DNA of 6,472 bases from CALMSM01 sp964534095 (GCA_964534095.1 CAZHPF010000056.1:1-6472); one strand, 5' to 3'. Positions 1 to 4,977 are shown, counted from the stretch's first letter. A program made the numbers and translations. Notes: generated by a model not told the origin, from the sequence alone.

Positions 1-75
1 AAAAGGTGCTGTGCTTCGGCGTGGCGTCCGGGCGTAAGAAATGTTACAGTAAAGTGCGTAACATAGGTGGAAGGT

Positions 76-519
76 ATGCCTCAAAAGCATCGCGGCAAAC
101 TGGAAATTTTCCTGATGGTACTCCTGGTACTCGGGATGCTTTTGGTCCTAGCCGTGTTCAAACCGTTTGTCTACCGTCGACAACCTTCACCGCCGGTTCA
201 GGCACTTCGGCATCGGTTTGCTGCGACAGCAAAAACACTCACGGCTGTAACGCCGTCTAGGCCGTCTGGCTCCGGGGCATCTACGCCCGATCGTTCATCG
301 GCGTCTCTCTCGAATACTTCAGGTTCGGTTACCACCTCTAAGCAAAGCTCTCGACACTATCTACCCCATACAATACCCCAAAGAAGGACTACGAAGAGCA
401 CACCACGCATTCCGCTCCCAAAGCTCAACCCCGTAAAAAAACCCGTAAAAACGTTAGTCCAGGAATTGGTAAGACACTCAAGCATTATCACTTATCTTGG
501 GCAGTTAGTTTCTCATTAG
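76..519 (+). CDS. Hypothetical single-pass membrane protein with low-complexity tail
   Basis: I do not recognise this protein (147 aa from the chosen start). It begins with a short basic stretch (MPQKHRGK). One strong hydrophobic helix follows, about residues 9-28 (LEIFLMVLLVLGMLLVLAVF). The rest is a long hydrophilic tail rich in Ser, Thr, Pro, Lys and Arg with no clear fold. This suggests a membrane-anchored, probably N-in protein. The ATG at 76 is preferred over the in-frame GTG at 67 because AGGTGG at 65-70 lies 5 bases before the ATG and overlaps the GTG. From about 325 another frame also stays open to a stop near 520-525 and encodes an equally plausible basic tail. A frameshift in the low-complexity part is therefore possible, and an A7 run lies at about 435-441. 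Position and topology would allow an FtsL-like role, but no motif supports that. Moderately sure that it is a gene; function unknown. Confidence 0.55.
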   Translation: MPQKHRGKLEIFLMVLLVLGMLLVLAVFKPFVYRRQPSPPVQALRHRFAATAKTLTAVTPSRPSGSGASTPDRSSASLSNTSGSVTTSKQSSRHYLPHTIPQRRTTKSTPRIPLPKLNPVKKPVKTLVQELVRHSSIITYLGQLVSH

Positions 520-579
520 CGTAAGCCGCAATCAGCAAGTTGCCGAAACAACATATCTGTCGCAGGCTCAAGTCTTGCC

Positions 580-629
580 AGAAATACAAAATCCTCCGTT
601 GCCTCACAGATTGTGGAGCCACAGAGGAT
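580..629 (-). terminator. Intrinsic terminator of tRNA-Arg
   Basis: The arms at 591-608 and 612-629 pair at 14 of 18 positions around a 3-base loop. On the minus strand the hairpin is followed by TTTTGTATTTC. It begins at the last base of the tRNA CCA, so the tRNA unit ends here. Confidence 0.7.
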
Positions 630-705
630 GGTGCACCCGGCAAGATTCGAACCTGCGACCTCCTGTACCGCAAACAGACGCTCTATCCAGCTGAGCTACG
701 GGTGC
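629..705 (-). tRNA. tRNA-Arg, anticodon GCG, CCA encoded
   Basis: On the minus strand this folds as a full cloverleaf: acceptor GCACCCG/CGGGTGC, D stem GCTC/GAGC with loop AGCTGGATA, anticodon stem TCTGT/ACAGG, and T arm GCAGG-TTCGAAT-CTTGC. The seven-base anticodon loop TTGCGGT places GCG at positions 34-36, reading CGC and probably CGU. A20 in the D loop and C35 are the known arginine identity elements and both are present. The discriminator is A, followed by an encoded CCA at 631-629. It lies 43 bases downstream of the membrane protein at 749-1372 on the same strand and has its own terminator. The G34 anticodon is unusual, because most bacteria read CGN with an A34 (inosine) tRNA-Arg(ACG). 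Confidence 0.95.
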
Positions 706-716
706 ATAACTCGAAA

Positions 717-725
717 ATAGTATCA
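717..725 (-). promoter_or_regulatory. Possible extended -10 promoter for tRNA-Arg
   Basis: On the minus strand TGATACTAT lies 11 bases before the tRNA 5' end. The TG extension and the distance resemble those of the two tRNA-Ser genes here. No -35 box is visible and TACTAT is a weak hexamer. The tRNA may instead be transcribed with the upstream gene. Confidence 0.3.
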
Positions 726-748
726 CAAAACAGGGGTGGGCGCTAGTC

Positions 749-1372
749 CTAAAATCTAATCCGACTCATAAAACGATCTACCATATCTCTACTCACTTCT
801 TGATAGGGCAAATATAAGCCGAGCGTTTCGACAATTTTGTCTTCGTCGCTAGGCGGATAATGCAAACTAATGGGAGGCATAAACCGCTTTAAGGGTAGTA
901 GCTGGATAGAATGTATGGCAGTATCGGTTATCACCGAGAACACCTTGAAGTCTGCGAAGTTATACACTTTCTCACCGATCTTTATGCCTCGTTGATCGAC
1001 TGCATAGTGCAGGGTTCGGGGTTTTCGCGCGGCAGTTATACCGAACAAAACTGCCGTTATGGCAATGACTGCCGTCACAATATAGTCTCCGCTTGAAATA
1101 ACGTACGTTAGGGCGACTAGGGCAATAGCCGTACCAACTAACATGGCATACCACCCACCTGGCTTTTGATGGTCAATATATTCGGAGGCTTCCCAACTTA
1201 CCGTTCCGTCATCCATCTCAGTCGATACTGCAGGATTTGCATCCGCTGAGTACGGAGAACTTTCAGCCGCAGGTGCAGGGGAAACAGGAGGCACTTCCGT
1301 TGACATGGGCTCGGTGGGAGGAGACCCTGCGCTTTCTGTGTTATGAGGATGAACTGTCTCGCCTGGTTGCAT
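749..1372 (-). CDS. Two-helix membrane protein with C-terminal PH-like region (hypothetical)
   Basis: This 207-aa protein has three parts. Residues 1-58 are a Pro/Ser/Glu-rich, probably disordered cytoplasmic tail. WEASEYI at 60-66 leads into two membrane helices at about 73-93 and 97-115, joined by a very short SSGD turn. Residues 118-207 are soluble, with alternating hydrophobic strands (LHYAVDQRGIKIGEKVYNF) and a C-terminal helix. That pattern resembles the bacterial PH-like domain in small CPR membrane proteins of unknown role, judged from strand pattern and memory of similar proteins rather than an alignment. The reading frame extends upstream to 1456, but those extra residues lie over intergenic repeat and promoter-like sequence. 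The ATG at 1372 is therefore preferred, although it has no Shine-Dalgarno. TACAAT ends 6 bases before it, which would suit a leaderless message. Function unknown; most sure of the membrane part. Confidence 0.75.
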   Translation of the reverse strand: MQPGETVHPHNTESAGSPPTEPMSTEVPPVSPAPAAESSPYSADANPAVSTEMDDGTVSWEASEYIDHQKPGGWYAMLVGTAIALVALTYVISSGDYIVTAVIAITAVLFGITAARKPRTLHYAVDQRGIKIGEKVYNFADFKVFSVITDTAIHSIQLLPLKRFMPPISLHYPPSDEDKIVETLGLYLPYQEVSRDMVDRFMSRIRF

Positions 1373-1378
1373 AAGCGT

Positions 1379-1406
1379 ATTGTACCAGCAAACTAGGCAA
1401 GAGCAA
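1379..1406 (-). promoter_or_regulatory. Candidate promoter for the 749-1372 gene (leaderless)
   Basis: On the minus strand TACAAT is at 1384-1379. The hexamer TTGCTC at 1406-1401 lies 16 bases further upstream and is only a partial match to a -35 box. The expected start of transcription falls on or beside the A of the ATG at 1372, so the message would have almost no leader. Confidence 0.35.
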
Positions 1407-1451
1407 TGCGACAAAGTCGGTGACTGCTCCACCCCAAGCCCTCCCTGTCTT

Positions 1452-1560
1452 GTCATCCCGGACTAGATCCGGGATCCAGTTAACTATAGGAATTCTTTTG
1501 GTGATTAGATTCCGGCTCGGGAGCCGGAATGACAAAAAGACATGTCTTGGTCAGAATGAC
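1452..1560 (+). repeat. Cluster of GTCAT-ended palindromic repeats (REP-like), two inverted copies plus fragment
   Basis: Unit 1 (1452-1479) starts GTCATCCCGG, folds on CCGGACTAGATCCGG and ends GATCCAG. Unit 2 (1503-1533) lies in the opposite orientation. Read on the minus strand it starts GTCATTCCGG, folds on CCGGCTCCCGAGCCGG and ends AATCTAATC. The two share the pattern GTCAT-YCCGG-loop-CCGG-RATC and flank a 23-base spacer, forming an inverted pair. A shorter unit, GTCATTCTGACC, is read on the minus strand from 1560. GTCAT-ended palindromes of this sort are dispersed in many bacterial genomes. The open frame that runs through it on the minus strand is not a gene. Confidence 0.6.
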
Positions 1561-1600
1561 ATGGAGGGGGGTTATGGGGGAGGCCTCGAGGCCAGATAGT

Positions 1601-1640
1601 AAATAAAGAGAAAACGGCCAGAGCTGACACTCTGACCGTT
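1601..1640 (-). terminator. Intrinsic terminator of the tRNA-Ser unit
   Basis: The arms at 1613-1623 and 1630-1640 (AACGGYCAGAG and its complement) form an 11-bp stem with one G-U pair in the minus-strand RNA and a 6-base loop. TTTTCTCTTTATTT follows on the minus strand, 8 bases past the CCA of tRNA-Ser(GCU). Together with the repeat cluster it accounts for the gene-free stretch 1373-1647. The short palindrome GGCCTCGAGGCC just beyond it has no assigned role. Confidence 0.8.
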
Positions 1641-1647
1641 CTTCTCC

Positions 1648-1740
1648 TGGCGGAGGAAGAGGGATTCGAACCCTCGCGGGAGCTTTCGCCCCCCTAACGA
1701 TTTAGCAAACCGTCCCCTTCAGCCACTTGGGTACTCCTCC
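1648..1740 (-). tRNA. tRNA-Ser, anticodon GCT, CCA encoded
   Basis: This is a class II tRNA of 93 bases including CCA. The acceptor is GGAGGAG/TTCCTCC with a terminal G-U pair. The D arm is CCC-AAGTGGCTGAA-GGG. The anticodon stem ACGGT/ATCGT encloses TTGCTAA, giving GCT for AGC/AGU serine codons. A long variable arm (GGGGGGCGAAAGCTCCC) and T arm GAGGG-TTCGAAT-CCCTC follow. The discriminator is G, as normal for serine. It is the downstream member of a tRNA-Ser pair and is followed by a terminator. Confidence 0.96.
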
Positions 1741-1750
1741 GGGTTATGGG

Positions 1751-1759
1751 ATTGTAGCA
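1751..1759 (-). promoter_or_regulatory. Candidate extended -10 promoter for tRNA-Ser(GCU)
   Basis: TGCTACAAT on the minus strand ends 10 bases before the tRNA. It differs at one base from the TGCTATAAT in front of tRNA-Ser(UGA). No -35 box is clear; a perfect 9-bp hairpin (1768-1793) occupies that area. Confidence 0.4.
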
Positions 1760-1767
1760 TAGCTGCG

Positions 1768-1975
1768 ATGAATCGAGACCTCGTTCGATTCATGCATCAT
1801 GGCGGAAGGGGTGGGATATCGCGTGGCTACGCCACACTCCTTCCTGCGATGCTCAGACAAACCAAGCCAGCTTTGTTTGTCTTGCGCTTCTCGTCCGCCG
1901 AACCCCTAAGAGGTTCTCATGCACAACCACTCTGCATGATACGTGCACCAACATACAATGTCGATTCACCTATCA
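1768..1975. repeat. Hairpin-rich spacer between the two tRNA-Ser genes
   Basis: This gene-free stretch is unusually structured. Perfect or near-perfect inverted repeats lie at 1768-1776/1785-1793 (9 bp), 1823-1827/1831-1835 (5 bp), 1856-1867/1870-1881 (11 of 12), 1900-1907/1909-1916 (7 of 8) and 1917-1923/1933-1939 (7 bp). None is followed by a T run, so they do not look like terminators. In the fourth, the mismatch would be a G-U pair in minus-strand RNA, the direction in which the flanking tRNAs are read. What it does is unknown: a processed spacer RNA, a small mobile repeat or a tRNA-derived relic are all possible. Confidence 0.6.
1785..1817 (-). repeat. Truncated copy of the tRNA-Ser(UGA) 3' end
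   Basis: This 33-base stretch repeats 1961-1993 with three adjacent mismatches. The shared part includes the CCA, the discriminator, the 3' half of the acceptor stem and the start of the T arm. The copy stops before the T loop. Just upstream in the minus-strand sense, 1844-1839 restores the 5' half of an acceptor stem (GGAAGG). Minus-strand 1844-1800 could therefore fold as a 45-base minihelix ending in GCCA. It is not a functional tRNA. Confidence 0.7.
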
Positions 1976-1993
1976 TGGCGGAAGGGGTGGGAT
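1961..1993 (-). repeat. Direct-repeat partner overlapping the intact tRNA-Ser(UGA) 3' end
   Basis: This is the second copy of the 33-base repeat, 176 bases from the first, and it runs into the 3' end of the real tRNA gene. Repeats of a tRNA 3' end are typical of integration sites, but the enclosed segment is far too short to carry an integrase. A local duplication is just as likely. Confidence 0.6.
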
Positions 1994-2065
1994 TCGAACC
2001 CACGGTACCGTTGCCGGCACGACGGTTTTCAAGACCGTTTCCTTAAACCACTCGGACACCCTTCC
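1976..2065 (-). tRNA. tRNA-Ser, anticodon TGA, CCA encoded
   Basis: This class II tRNA has 90 bases including CCA. The acceptor is GGAAGGG/CCCTTCC, the D arm TCC-GAGTGGTTTAA-GGA, and the anticodon stem ACGGT/ACCGT around CTTGAAA, giving TGA for UCN serine codons. The variable arm is GTGCCG-GCAA-CGGTAC and the T arm GTGGG-TTCGAAT-CCCAC. The discriminator is G. It has a good promoter directly upstream and is the first member of the tRNA-Ser unit. Open frames on the plus strand across it are antisense artefacts. Confidence 0.97.
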
Positions 2066-2079
2066 AAACAACAGGGGTG

Positions 2080-2108
2080 ATTATAGCAGTTTTAGGCTCA
2101 AATACCAA
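2080..2108 (-). promoter_or_regulatory. Promoter of tRNA-Ser(UGA)
   Basis: On the minus strand TTGGTA (2108-2103), a 17-base spacer and a perfect TATAAT (2085-2080) preceded by TGC form a strong sigma-70-type promoter with an extended -10. It fills the gap between the comF stop and the tRNA, with initiation expected near 2073. Confidence 0.75.
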
Positions 2109-2110
2109 TC

Positions 2111-2821
2111 CTATGCTTGCTGCGCGAATATAGCACCGTCGACGTGTGCCGCACCTGCTGTCCGCAGCATACGAGCAACGGCTTCTAGAGTTGAGCCGGT
2201 CGTAATAATATCATCAACGATAAGTATAGTTGCGTTCTGACAAAGACCTGGCTTTGTGACCACAAAAGCGCCATGCATTTGTCGTTCTCGCTGTTGTTTA
2301 GTAGAACCGACTTGTCGCGCCTGCGAGATCCGTGTTACAAGTCGCGCACATGACAAATTACGTAACCTGGCTAGTTCTTTGGCGATGAGTTCAGCTTGGT
2401 CATATCCGCGTAATCGTAGGCGGCTTGTTGCGGTTGGCACGAAGCTAATGATAGTTTCTTGGGTTAAAAAGGGAAGTATAGCATCTAGAGCCTGTGCGAT
2501 CGGATTGGCTGCAGCCCTCGCTCGATCAAACTTATAACACCACAGCAAATCTTTGGCTACTTTCTCATATCCTGTAGCGCACCAGACGCGGCGCAGTTTA
2601 GAACCTGACCGGCAGCTTTTACATACCGAAAAGTCATGTGTGAGCCGCTTGCAGCGATAGCATCGGCTTGGTAGTGCAGGGAACGCATCCGGTTGGCACC
2701 ATGTGCATATAATTTTTCCCTCCAGTCCACAACTCATACAGACATGCGGAGCAATTAGTTCAATAACAGATTCAATACCAAACACAGATGTATCGTAGGA
2801 CATCTTGTATTTCGTGGCCAC
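2111..2821 (-). CDS. comF: ComF family phosphoribosyltransferase-like protein
   Basis: This 236-aa protein has the two-part ComF build. The N-terminal zinc-finger part has cysteine pairs at C28/C31 and C39/C42, then C54/C57 and C67/C70. The C-terminal type I phosphoribosyltransferase domain has RGYDQAELIAKELA at about 138-151 and the PRPP-binding loop ILIVDDIITTGST at 199-211. In known systems ComF is a cytoplasmic competence protein needed for uptake of transforming DNA; its exact chemistry is uncertain. All zinc ligands and the PRPP acidic pair are intact and the length is usual for the family. The longest start is GTG at 2821; ATG at 2803 (MSYDTS) would shorten it by six residues. Neither has a convincing Shine-Dalgarno, so the start is open. 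The gene stands alone and is divergent from hsp20. The pilin cluster nearby makes a DNA-uptake role attractive but unproven. Confidence 0.93.
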   Translation of the reverse strand: MATKYKMSYDTSVFGIESVIELIAPHVCMSCGLEGKIICTWCQPDAFPALPSRCYRCKRLTHDFSVCKSCRSGSKLRRVWCATGYEKVAKDLLWCYKFDRARAAANPIAQALDAILPFLTQETIISFVPTATSRLRLRGYDQAELIAKELARLRNLSCARLVTRISQARQVGSTKQQRERQMHGAFVVTKPGLCQNATILIVDDIITTGSTLEAVARMLRTAGAAHVDGAIFAQQA

Positions 2822-2868
2822 CCATGCGACTGTTGTGTTTAATGTGTTGTAAATATAAGCTCAGTTTG

Positions 2869-2897
2869 TTGCTTCGGTCATTACATGTGGCTATACT
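2869..2897 (+). promoter_or_regulatory. Candidate promoter of the hsp20 gene
   Basis: TTGCTT at 2869-2874, a 17-base spacer and TATACT at 2892-2897 form a good sigma-70-like promoter, giving a leader of about 100 bases before the ATG at 3007. I found no CIRCE-type inverted repeat (TTAGCACTC-N9-GAGTGCTAA) in the leader, so HrcA control is not supported. Confidence 0.55.
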
Positions 2898-3006
2898 GGG
2901 AATTAACAAAAACTACAAATACATGCAGCATCAAGAGACTGTAGCTGTCAAATAGACAAGCACAGGTGAGCAAACAACTCACACTAACGTTGGAGGGTAA
3001 CAACAT

Positions 3007-3498
3007 ATGGCACGCCGAAGCCGTGACGAAGATCTATTAATGGAAGACGAGTTAACTGCTGCCTTTTTAGGAGATGACGACTTTGGGTCTGCAGACGCTA
3101 CAAGCACCACCGCCGATCCTGCGGCTACTACCGCGGTTCCCGCCGATGATACCTGGGATGAAGACGAAACAGTCCCCGGGCAATTAGCTGTCGATGTATA
3201 CGAGACGAAAGAACGTCTGTTCGTAAAAGGACGCGTAGCCGGAGTAAACAAATCTGACCTGGATGTTAGCATTTCAGACAATACCTTGAGCATCCGCGGA
3301 ACACTGAGTGCCGGCGGTGACGAAGGGGTAGAGAATTACTTTGTACAGGAATGTTACTGGGGCGAGTTTAGCCGAAGCATTACATTGCCAGTACCTGTAA
3401 AAGAGGACGAGATTGAAGCTATCCTAAAAGATGGCGTACTGACAATCAGCTTCACAAAAGTTAAGCAAGATACTGTCAAAAAGATCCAAATCCAATAG
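3007..3498 (+). CDS. Small heat-shock protein, Hsp20 / alpha-crystallin family
   Basis: This 163-aa ATP-independent holdase-type chaperone would bind unfolding proteins as a cytoplasmic oligomer. Residues 1-57 form an acidic, low-complexity N-terminal arm (MEDELTAAFLGDDD, then Thr/Ala/Asp-rich). The alpha-crystallin domain runs from about 59 to 153: LAVDVYETKERLFVKGRVAGV, then LDVSISDNTLSIRGTL, ECYWGEFSRSITLP, and the family signature DGVLTISF at 142-149. The C-terminal tail ends KKIQIQ, carrying the I-x-I motif (160-162) used in oligomer assembly. GGAGGG at 2992-2997 is a strong Shine-Dalgarno 9 bases before the ATG. It is a single-gene unit with its own promoter and terminator. The N-terminal arm is more acidic than usual for the family. 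Confidence 0.96.
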   Translation: MARRSRDEDLLMEDELTAAFLGDDDFGSADATSTTADPAATTAVPADDTWDEDETVPGQLAVDVYETKERLFVKGRVAGVNKSDLDVSISDNTLSIRGTLSAGGDEGVENYFVQECYWGEFSRSITLPVPVKEDEIEAILKDGVLTISFTKVKQDTVKKIQIQ

Positions 3499-3549
3499 AC
3501 AGTTATTGTAAAAATACGTGATTGAACGGGTCTTCCTCTTGCTTACTGG

Positions 3550-3601
3550 GCTACTATTCAGCTGCATCATATAGCTATTTATCACCCCAAAGAATAGTAG
3601 C
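3550..3601. repeat. Perfect 10-bp inverted repeat in the hsp20 3' region
   Basis: GCTACTATTC at 3550-3559 is exactly mirrored by GAATAGTAGC at 3592-3601, with a 32-base loop that holds a smaller AGCT...AGCT pair. It abuts the terminator stem at 3602. It could be a stabilising 3' structure or a recognition site; nothing in the sequence decides this. Confidence 0.55.
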
Positions 3602-3630
3602 AAAACACCCCGCCGAAAGCGGGGTGTTTT
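3602..3630. terminator. Strong bidirectional intrinsic terminator
   Basis: A perfect 12-bp stem (AAAACACCCCGC and its complement) closes a CGAAA loop, with T4 on the plus strand and also on the minus strand. It lies between convergent units and can end both the hsp20 message and the pilin operon message (last stop at 3651). Confidence 0.93.
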
Positions 3631-3650
3631 AAATGACAAGCCTAAAGCTG

Positions 3651-4067
3651 TTAAGTGGTGAACCTTTCGAGCACAAAGTTGACCATTATTTGCGACAGAG
3701 CAACAATCACAATACCAATCAGCGCATACATAATCGTATTCTTGGCCGTAGTGACTTTACCGCTATCACCACCAGAGGTGACGTATTGGAAACCACCGAC
3801 AATGACCATGATGACGGAGATGATACCTACTACGTAGGAGAATATGCGGATGACTTGCTGGGCAATTTCCGTGACTCGGTCACTAGCATTCGTAGTCCCC
3901 GTTGCATTAGGATCAGTATCTGTCACACCACCGCCTAAACAGCCACTAATGGTCACATCACCGTCACACAGCGGAGCTGCATGCACGGCTACCGGAATGG
4001 CAGCCGGTGCCGCCAACAGGCCAGTTACCAACATTCCTGCAAAAATTCGTTTAATCGTCTTAATCAT
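3651..4067 (-). CDS. VirB2/TrbC-like type IV secretion pilin (paralogue A)
   Basis: This 138-aa exported pilin-like protein has a Sec signal peptide (basic MIKTIKR, hydrophobic core, likely cut after AVHA, residue 30). A short Cys-containing linker (C34, C43) follows, then a helix at about 71-96, a polar loop SGGDSGKVTTAKNT (98-111) and a second helix at 112-133. This is the two-helix layout of T4SS pilins (VirB2/TrbC and the CPR T4SS-pilin family). Such proteins are processed, held in the cytoplasmic membrane and assembled into a surface filament or channel. AAAGG lies 6 bases before the ATG. It is the last gene of the run, 92 bases after paralogue B. A 107-bp stretch is identical in DNA to paralogue B. 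Sure of the family type; substrate and partners unknown. Confidence 0.85.
   Translation of the reverse strand: MIKTIKRIFAGMLVTGLLAAPAAIPVAVHAAPLCDGDVTISGCLGGGVTDTDPNATGTTNASDRVTEIAQQVIRIFSYVVGIISVIMVIVGGFQYVTSGGDSGKVTTAKNTIMYALIGIVIVALSQIMVNFVLERFTT
3715..3821. repeat. 107-bp direct repeat, copy 1 (inside pilin A)
   Basis: This stretch matches 4224-4330 base for base. It encodes the end of helix 1, the polar loop and the start of helix 2. Just outside it the two genes differ at many silent positions. Confidence 0.95.
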
Positions 4068-4087
4068 GCTATACCTTTCGTACTTAT

Positions 4088-4134
4088 TTCTTTTCTACTG
4101 ATACTTATACCACAATGCTCGGTTATGCTTCAAG
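4088..4134 (-). promoter_or_regulatory. Candidate internal promoter for pilin A
   Basis: On the minus strand a TTGAAG box, an 18-base spacer and TATAAG lie in the 92-base gap between pilins B and A. The gap, unusual in this tightly packed cluster, suggests that A can be transcribed separately. No terminator is visible in the gap. Confidence 0.4.
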
Positions 4135-4159
4135 GGGTATGTCCAAGTTTGTCTGCTTC

Positions 4160-4555
4160 TTAGCCGGGGACTTTATCGATAACGAACCGTACCATGACTT
4201 GCGCCAACACTACTATGACCACGCCAATCAGCGCATACATAATCGTATTCTTGGCCGTAGTGACTTTACCGCTATCACCACCAGAGGTGACGTATTGGAA
4301 ACCACCGACAATGACCATGATGACGGAGATTACTCCTACGACGTACGAGAAAATTCGTATGACTTGCGCTACCGTGCCCTCAACTGTCTGACCTCCCGTT
4401 GACGCACCACAGGTACCAGCCGTACCCACGGCAGCATCAAGCCCCGCACACACATCATCTCTGCCAGCTGCTTGGGTCGTCACAGCTTGAGTCGCAAACA
4501 CTAAGCTGGTAACAGCCAGGGCGAGCGTGGTAAGTATTAATCCTATTTTTTTCAT
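4160..4555 (-). CDS. VirB2/TrbC-like type IV secretion pilin (paralogue B)
   Basis: This 131-aa protein is a close paralogue of pilin A. The signal peptide is residues 1-29 (MKKIGLILTT..., likely cut after TTQA). A short mature N-terminus has two cysteines (C36, C49), followed by helix 1 at about 64-88, the loop SGGDSGKVTTAKNT (91-104) and helix 2 at 105-126. From the QVIRIFSYVVG motif onward it is nearly identical to A in protein, whereas the signal peptides and mature N-termini are unrelated. AAGGAG lies 4 bases before the ATG, and TATAAT is present just upstream at the end of gene C, without a matching -35 box. The gap after gene C is only 14 bases. The pair A/B may be major and minor subunits, or variants with different exposed N-termini; that is inference. 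Confidence 0.85.
   Translation of the reverse strand: MKKIGLILTTLALAVTSLVFATQAVTTQAAGRDDVCAGLDAAVGTAGTCGASTGGQTVEGTVAQVIRIFSYVVGVISVIMVIVGGFQYVTSGGDSGKVTTAKNTIMYALIGVVIVVLAQVMVRFVIDKVPG
4224..4330. repeat. 107-bp direct repeat, copy 2 (inside pilin B)
   Basis: This stretch is identical to 3715-3821 and encodes the same helix-loop-helix core. The identity covers all third codon positions, which points to recent recombination rather than protein-level selection alone. Confidence 0.95.
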
Positions 4556-4569
4556 ACTGCTCCTTTTTA

Positions 4570-4977
4570 TTATAACCTACTAATAACGAACCTGATGATA
4601 GCACTCGGCAACACAAGCACTACCAGGCCAGCCAATGCATATACGACTGTTTTTTTGGCGGCAGCTAGCGAGTTAGCATCGCCGCTACCAGTCATAAAGG
4701 TAAACGCGCCCAACAGAATCATAATAATTGCGGCGATACCCCCTATATAAGTAATAATCCCTGCCGCTTTCGTAAGAAGTCCGTTCGGCCCGTAAAATCG
4801 GTTACTTGAGCTGTCTTGATGTTCAGTAACATCCCGACAAGTAGAAGTATTAAAAAACTCCGGATCGGAACAGATAGGCGCTATATCCCCGCTTGCCGCA
4901 CTGGCTGACGAAGTAGTAATACAGGCAAGCAATGCCCCCATAATAAACAGCACGAATACCTTGCGTAGCACGTTCAT
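4570..4977 (-). CDS. Pilin-like exported two-helix protein (paralogue C)
   Basis: This 135-aa protein has a signal peptide (MNVLRKVFVLF..., likely cut after ASA, about residue 27) and a mature polar domain of some 40 residues with two cysteines (C36, C47). Helix 1 is at about 69-94, the loop TGSGDANSLAAAKKT at 96-110 and helix 2 at 111-132. The loop keeps the S-G-D-x-x-x-x-AK pattern of A and B, but overall identity is low. The ATG at 4977 is chosen over a longer open frame because it overlaps the stop of gene D as ATGA and has an upstream AAGGA. The extra upstream residues would also spoil the signal peptide. Translation is probably coupled to D. Likely a minor pilus or channel subunit; family assignment rests on topology and loop pattern. 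Confidence 0.8.
   Translation of the reverse strand: MNVLRKVFVLFIMGALLACITTSSASAASGDIAPICSDPEFFNTSTCRDVTEHQDSSSNRFYGPNGLLTKAAGIITYIGGIAAIIMILLGAFTFMTGSGDANSLAAAKKTVVYALAGLVVLVLPSAIIRFVISRL

Noticed and set aside
1..66. Possible 3' end of an upstream plus-strand gene (one frame stops at 37, another at 66)
   Set aside because: Fewer than 25 codons are visible in either frame and neither shows a recognisable motif, so I cannot choose or name it.
540..746. Open frame on the plus strand across tRNA-Arg
   Set aside because: Its central part is the antisense translation of the tRNA, a classic false gene, and it has no ribosome binding site.
1341..1535. Minus-strand open frame through the palindromic repeats
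   Set aside because: It is translated repeat sequence overlapping the N-terminus of the neighbouring gene in another frame.
1961..1993. Attachment site of an integrated genomic island
   Set aside because: The repeated tRNA 3' end fits an att site, but only 176 bases separate the copies and no integrase is present. At most it is a relic, so it is listed only as a repeat.
1768..2046. Open frame on the plus strand across the spacer and tRNA-Ser(UGA)
   Set aside because: It ends in the typical antisense tRNA-Ser peptide (EGVGFEPTVP) and starts inside a hairpin; no coding signal.
2898..3006. CIRCE or similar heat-shock operator before hsp20
   Set aside because: I looked for TTAGCACTC-N9-GAGTGCTAA and found no match; GAG and CTC triplets are present but do not form the element.
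3633..4402. Plus-strand open frames opposite the pilin genes
   Set aside because: They are antisense shadows of the minus-strand pilins and repeat only because the pilins share 107 bp of identical DNA.
4974..4976. UGA recoded as glycine, as in SR1 and Gracilibacteria
   Set aside because: TGA here forms a clean ATGA stop/start overlap between coupled genes, and every other gene ends at TAA or TAG in the expected place.
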